From Linnemannia hyalina (taxonomy: Eukaryota > Mortierellomycota > Mortierellomycetes > Mortierellales > Mortierellaceae): a stretch of DNA of 64,000 nt. The notes under the pieces are model-generated. The model made no database searches. It saw nothing but the letters and a program-made list of their open reading frames with translations, and was not told the DNA's origin. Shown one piece after another: positions 60,661 to 64,000 of this stretch (its first letter is position 1; every line of letters starts with the position of its first letter). The stretch lies in NCBI GenBank assembly GCA_019671135.1, contig JAHRHY010000003.1, positions 1,178,001 through 1,242,000 of the forward strand. Direction: 5' to 3'. Both the position numbers and the translations under genes were made by a program.

Positions 60661-62140
60661 CGATCTGAGACGTATTTCAAAATCCCATCGCCTGTTCACC
60701 CATTAAGACCAGCGTATCTGGATGATCGGTCCTTCATTTCGCATTCAGATTTCTTGTTAGATTAAAAATAGTGTTTTTTCTTTTCGTGCCTTTTGAAAAA
60801 ACAGCATAGTGAAGCAAATACATATATTTTATTATCTATGGATAACAATAATATTCTTTCGCCTGAAAAGTACAAAGAGAGATAGAGTCATTTGATGTTC
60901 AAAGGAACACTCCTATGTCCAGTTTTTCTGGAAATGCCGCACTCAATAGCCAAAAAAAAAACACACACACACACACACCTCCGGACTGCAATTGTCGCGT
61001 GAGAAAACAAAGGCAGGTATCTCCCGTTCCCACTGCTTCGTTACCTTCAGCTCTTCCTCTTGCCATTAGTCTTCCCTCTTGCCATCAGCTCTTCTTCCTA
61101 CCATTAGTCCTTCCTCTTGCCATCAGCGCCATGTCGCCCACCCGATAATAATGCCTCTATTTGACCTTGTTGATGCCCGACTGAGTGTTGGCAAAAGGGA
61201 ATGATCATGTCGAGAATGCACTGTTCTTCAAGTCCCCAATTGTCCTGTCAGTGTCCTTTGTCCTGTTGTTCTGTCCTAATTCGAGATAGAAAAGAGGAGA
61301 GACAAAAAAGTGGTCAGAAAACAGCGAAGCCACTAACCAACTACATAAATGCTCACCTATCCCACAACCATACCGACTATTCCCAGGTAGTGTTAGACCA
61401 AGAAGAACCACAGAACCCTCAACCGTACCCTCGAGTCGCAAGACATTCTCATTTTGTCAACAGTTTGGATAATCAGGAATCTCCCCCAGGTCCAAGCAGA
61501 TTGATGCAGGGATAACTTAATAAGGTAGTGCAGTAAATGTAAAATCCTTCTGAAGAGGCACATTCAGCAGGATAAAGAGCCAGCAGTGACTATGCCGCCT
61601 TCATTCCCATAGCAGAGCACCAGGAGGCTATACTCGCGATACCCTGAGAAGTAATGAAAGAGATGGAACGCAAGTCATCGAGGGCTGAGACGGTGGTGCT
61701 ACTCAGACGACCACATCCTGTTGACAGCCGATATGATTGTGACAAAGGAGAACGATTACATCGAAAGTGTACCTTCCTTAATTGCCCCAATGGCTTGTGC
61801 ACGAGAACCTTAAATCCTGCCGAGTATGAAAGAAGCGGTGACCACGGTGTGGTGAATGCGTCGACCGACACTGGTGAATGAAGATTGTCGGAATGATGCA
61901 CCATGCATCATAGAAAGTGAGTCGAGTGGACTTGGATGGATGAGAGAAGTAGGAGAGGTCAATTGAACGCGAATAAGGCGAATTGAGGAAAGAAAGGTGA
62001 AGGGAAGCGAGGAGGGATAAGTTGAAGAGGAAGGTGAAGAGAGAGAGTAGAGCAAAGAGAATAGCGTTGCGGATTAGAAGGGATTGGTGTCATGGTCAAA
62101 TGTAATGTGAAGGGAACCCTGCTAAACGGAAAAAAGAAAA
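60660..62140 (-). repeat. R repeat copy 8 (inverted)
   Basis: Reverse complement of the R family from AAATCCCATCGCCTGTTCAC (60679-60698) to the end CCCTGCTAAACGG at about 62117. It includes a CA dinucleotide run at 60960-60978 and the CGGTGGTGCTACTCAGACG block at 61690-61710. It is immediately followed by copy 9 in the opposite orientation. Confidence 0.75.
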
Positions 62141-62149
62141 CGTCATACA

Positions 62150-63620
62150 AACCTGGGGTCGAAATGCCTTCTTATCCTCAACGCTCTTCCCTCTTCCCTC
62201 TGCTCCTCTTCATCTTCTCCCCCGTCATCTAATCCTCCCTTCACCTTCCTTTCCTCAATACACCTTATCCGCATTCAAATGACCTCTCCCACTTCTCTCC
62301 TTCCATTACTCACCTATTCAAGTCCACTCGACTCACGTTCAAGCATGGAGCATCACTTAGAATGCCTTCACCGTGCGCTGATCAAGTCATTCACCAGTGT
62401 CGGTCGGCTCATTCACCACACCTTGATCACCGCTTCTTTCATACTCGGCAGGATTTAAGGAAGGTACACTTTCGATGTAATTGTTCTCCATTGTCACAAT
62501 CATATCGGCCGTCAACAGGATGTGGTCGTCTGAGTAGCACCACCGTCTCAGCCCTCGATGACTTGCATTCCATCTCTTTCATTGCTTCTCAGGGTATCGC
62601 GAGTATAGCCTCCTGGTGCTCTGTTATGGGAATGAAGGCGGCATAGTCACTGCTGGTTCTTTAACCTGCTGAATGTGCCTCTTCAGAAGGATTTTACATT
62701 TAATTGCACTACTTTACTCAGTATCCCTGCATCAATCTGCTTGGACCTGGCGGGGATTGCTGAATACCCAAACTGTTGACAAAATGAGAATGTCTTGCGA
62801 CCCGAGGGTACGGTTGAGGGTTCTGTGGTTCTTCTTGGTCTAACACTACCTGGGAGTGGTCGATATGGTTGTGGGGTAAGAGAGTATTTATGTAGTTGGT
62901 TAGTGGCTTCGCTGTTTTCTGACCACTCTCCTTTTATTTATTTTTTCTCACTCGAACTAGGGTCGCACAACAGGACAAAGGACACTGACAGGACAATTGG
63001 CGAGCGAGCAGGAACATGAGCAAAATCTGTATATTCTCGACGTGATCAGTCAGGTATCAACAAGGCCAAATAGAAGCGTTATTATCGGGTGGGCTACATG
63101 GTGTAGATGGTAAGAGGTAGGACTAATGGCAAGAGGAAAGATTAATGGCGAGTGGAAAGATTAATGGCGAGTGGAAAGATTAATGGCAAGAGGAAGAGCT
63201 CATGGTAACAAAGCAATAAGGACGGAAGACCCCTGCCTTCGTCTTCTCGCGCGACAATAACAATCTAGAGAGGTATATGTGTGTGTTTTTTGCTATCAAG
63301 GGCGGCATTCAAGGATAGCTGGACGTAGGAAAGTGTCTTTGAAAATCAAATGTCTCTATCTCCCTCTCTTTGTACTTTTCAGGCGAAATAATATCAGTGT
63401 TTTCCATAGATAATAAAATATATGTATCTGCTTCAATATGCTGTTCTTTCAAAGGGTATGACAAGAAGCACCGCTACTTTTCATCTAGCAAGATATTTGA
63501 AGAACAGATCAAACAGATATACTGGTCTTAATAGGTGAGCAGGCGATGGTGTTTTGAAATACCCGTCAGACCGTTTTCGAGTCGCTGTCAATAGCAGTGG
63601 TCGACAATTGAGTTCTCATT
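62150..63620 (+). repeat. R repeat copy 9
   Basis: Direct R copy with the C/T tract at 62180-62250, CGTCTGAGTAGCACCACCG at 62526-62544, TGTTGACAAAATGAGAATG, AACACTACCTGGGAGTGG, imperfect GGCGAGTGGAAAGATTAAT units at 63135-63200, and the end GCAGTGGTCGACAATTGAG near 63592-63610. It is head-to-head with copy 8. Confidence 0.75.
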
Positions 63621-64000
63621 CCTGAGCTGACAGCTGCTACAGCAATACCACCATATGCAAGGGCGCGAAGTCCATCTGCTATCCCATCTTTCTATACGTT
63701 CTTCAATCAAACGACCAACTCGACCTAAAGCAGCTATCAGCGTTGAGCGAGGCATGGAATTGGTCGGTTCTTAATCGATCGTATCTGTTCTTTATTTGTT
63801 CGCTTTTTAAAGGTGGGTACGGTCAAGTGCATTTCCGTACGGCTGTGCTATTTAAATGATCATAACAATGAAGGTGGAGAAAAGATGGGAAGCCCTCTCT
63901 TCTGTGAAACGACAAAGAATAAAAAATGGGTCAATAACGCAATACGAAAAGGTAACCGGTCGTTGTCTATTAATGGAAGTGAGATGATTCACACTTGGTG
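63620..64000. other. Unassigned right edge
   Basis: Sequence after the R end that I cannot match to anything else in the window. There is no open frame of useful length. It may be the start of the next unit or unique DNA. Confidence 0.4.

Noticed and set aside
1..64000. tRNA genes, rRNA genes and CRISPR arrays
   Set aside because: A search by eye for T-loop motifs with matching acceptor stems and for regular spaced repeats found none.

Overview
The window reads as nuclear DNA of an early-diverging filamentous fungus. Genes carry many short introns with GT..AG ends, and the set is typically eukaryotic: cullin-4, indoleamine dioxygenase, a checkpoint kinase, V-ATPase subunit E and RNF10. The repeats and the animal-like Trithorax-type gene fit Mortierellomycota best. 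That placement is inferred from gene content and style, not from a database match. Layout: cullin-4 enters from the left edge (1-1485, +) and converges on an indoleamine 2,3-dioxygenase gene (1663-3492, -). A 2 kb divergent intergenic region leads to a 6.2 kb gene for a 1971-residue Trithorax/MLL-like protein (5508-11714, +) with a RAMA-like domain, three PHD fingers, an extended PHD, an FYRN-like region and a degraded SET domain. From 12.2 to 30.4 kb there is a repeat-rich island holding two inverted copies of a Polo-like kinase gene (A 13028-15332, -; B 28262-30374, +). It also holds copies of a long repeat (called R here), fragments of a second kinase family, a 430 bp palindrome and a decayed Ty3/gypsy retrotransposon. 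A conserved block follows: chk1 (30840-33838, -, 14 exons), a membrane RING-CH E3 ligase (35300-37820, +), V-ATPase subunit E (38167-39937, -), the RNF10/Mag2 ubiquitin ligase (40894-43734, +) and a glutamine-rich protein of unknown function (44324-45785, +). From about 48.7 kb to the right edge a second repeat island holds more R copies, a second gypsy remnant, a third Polo-like kinase copy (C 54816-56766, -) and another kinase pseudogene. The most interesting part is the kinase/R system. Three copies of a kinase gene with a Polo-like catalytic domain, no polo boxes and an acidic tandem-repeat tail (3, 2 and 1 units) lie beside R repeats. R repeats also flank fragments of a second kinase family in inverted orientation, as a composite mobile element with long inverted ends would. 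Copies A and B look identical over about 2.9 kb with sharp edges. Copies A and C both carry the same junction to the 3' end of chk1, whose intact gene lies next to copy B. Together this suggests a segmental duplication that started beside chk1, spread with the R repeats, and was later homogenised by conversion. Exon boundaries were assigned by hand from splice signals and reading frame. No alignment or database search was run.
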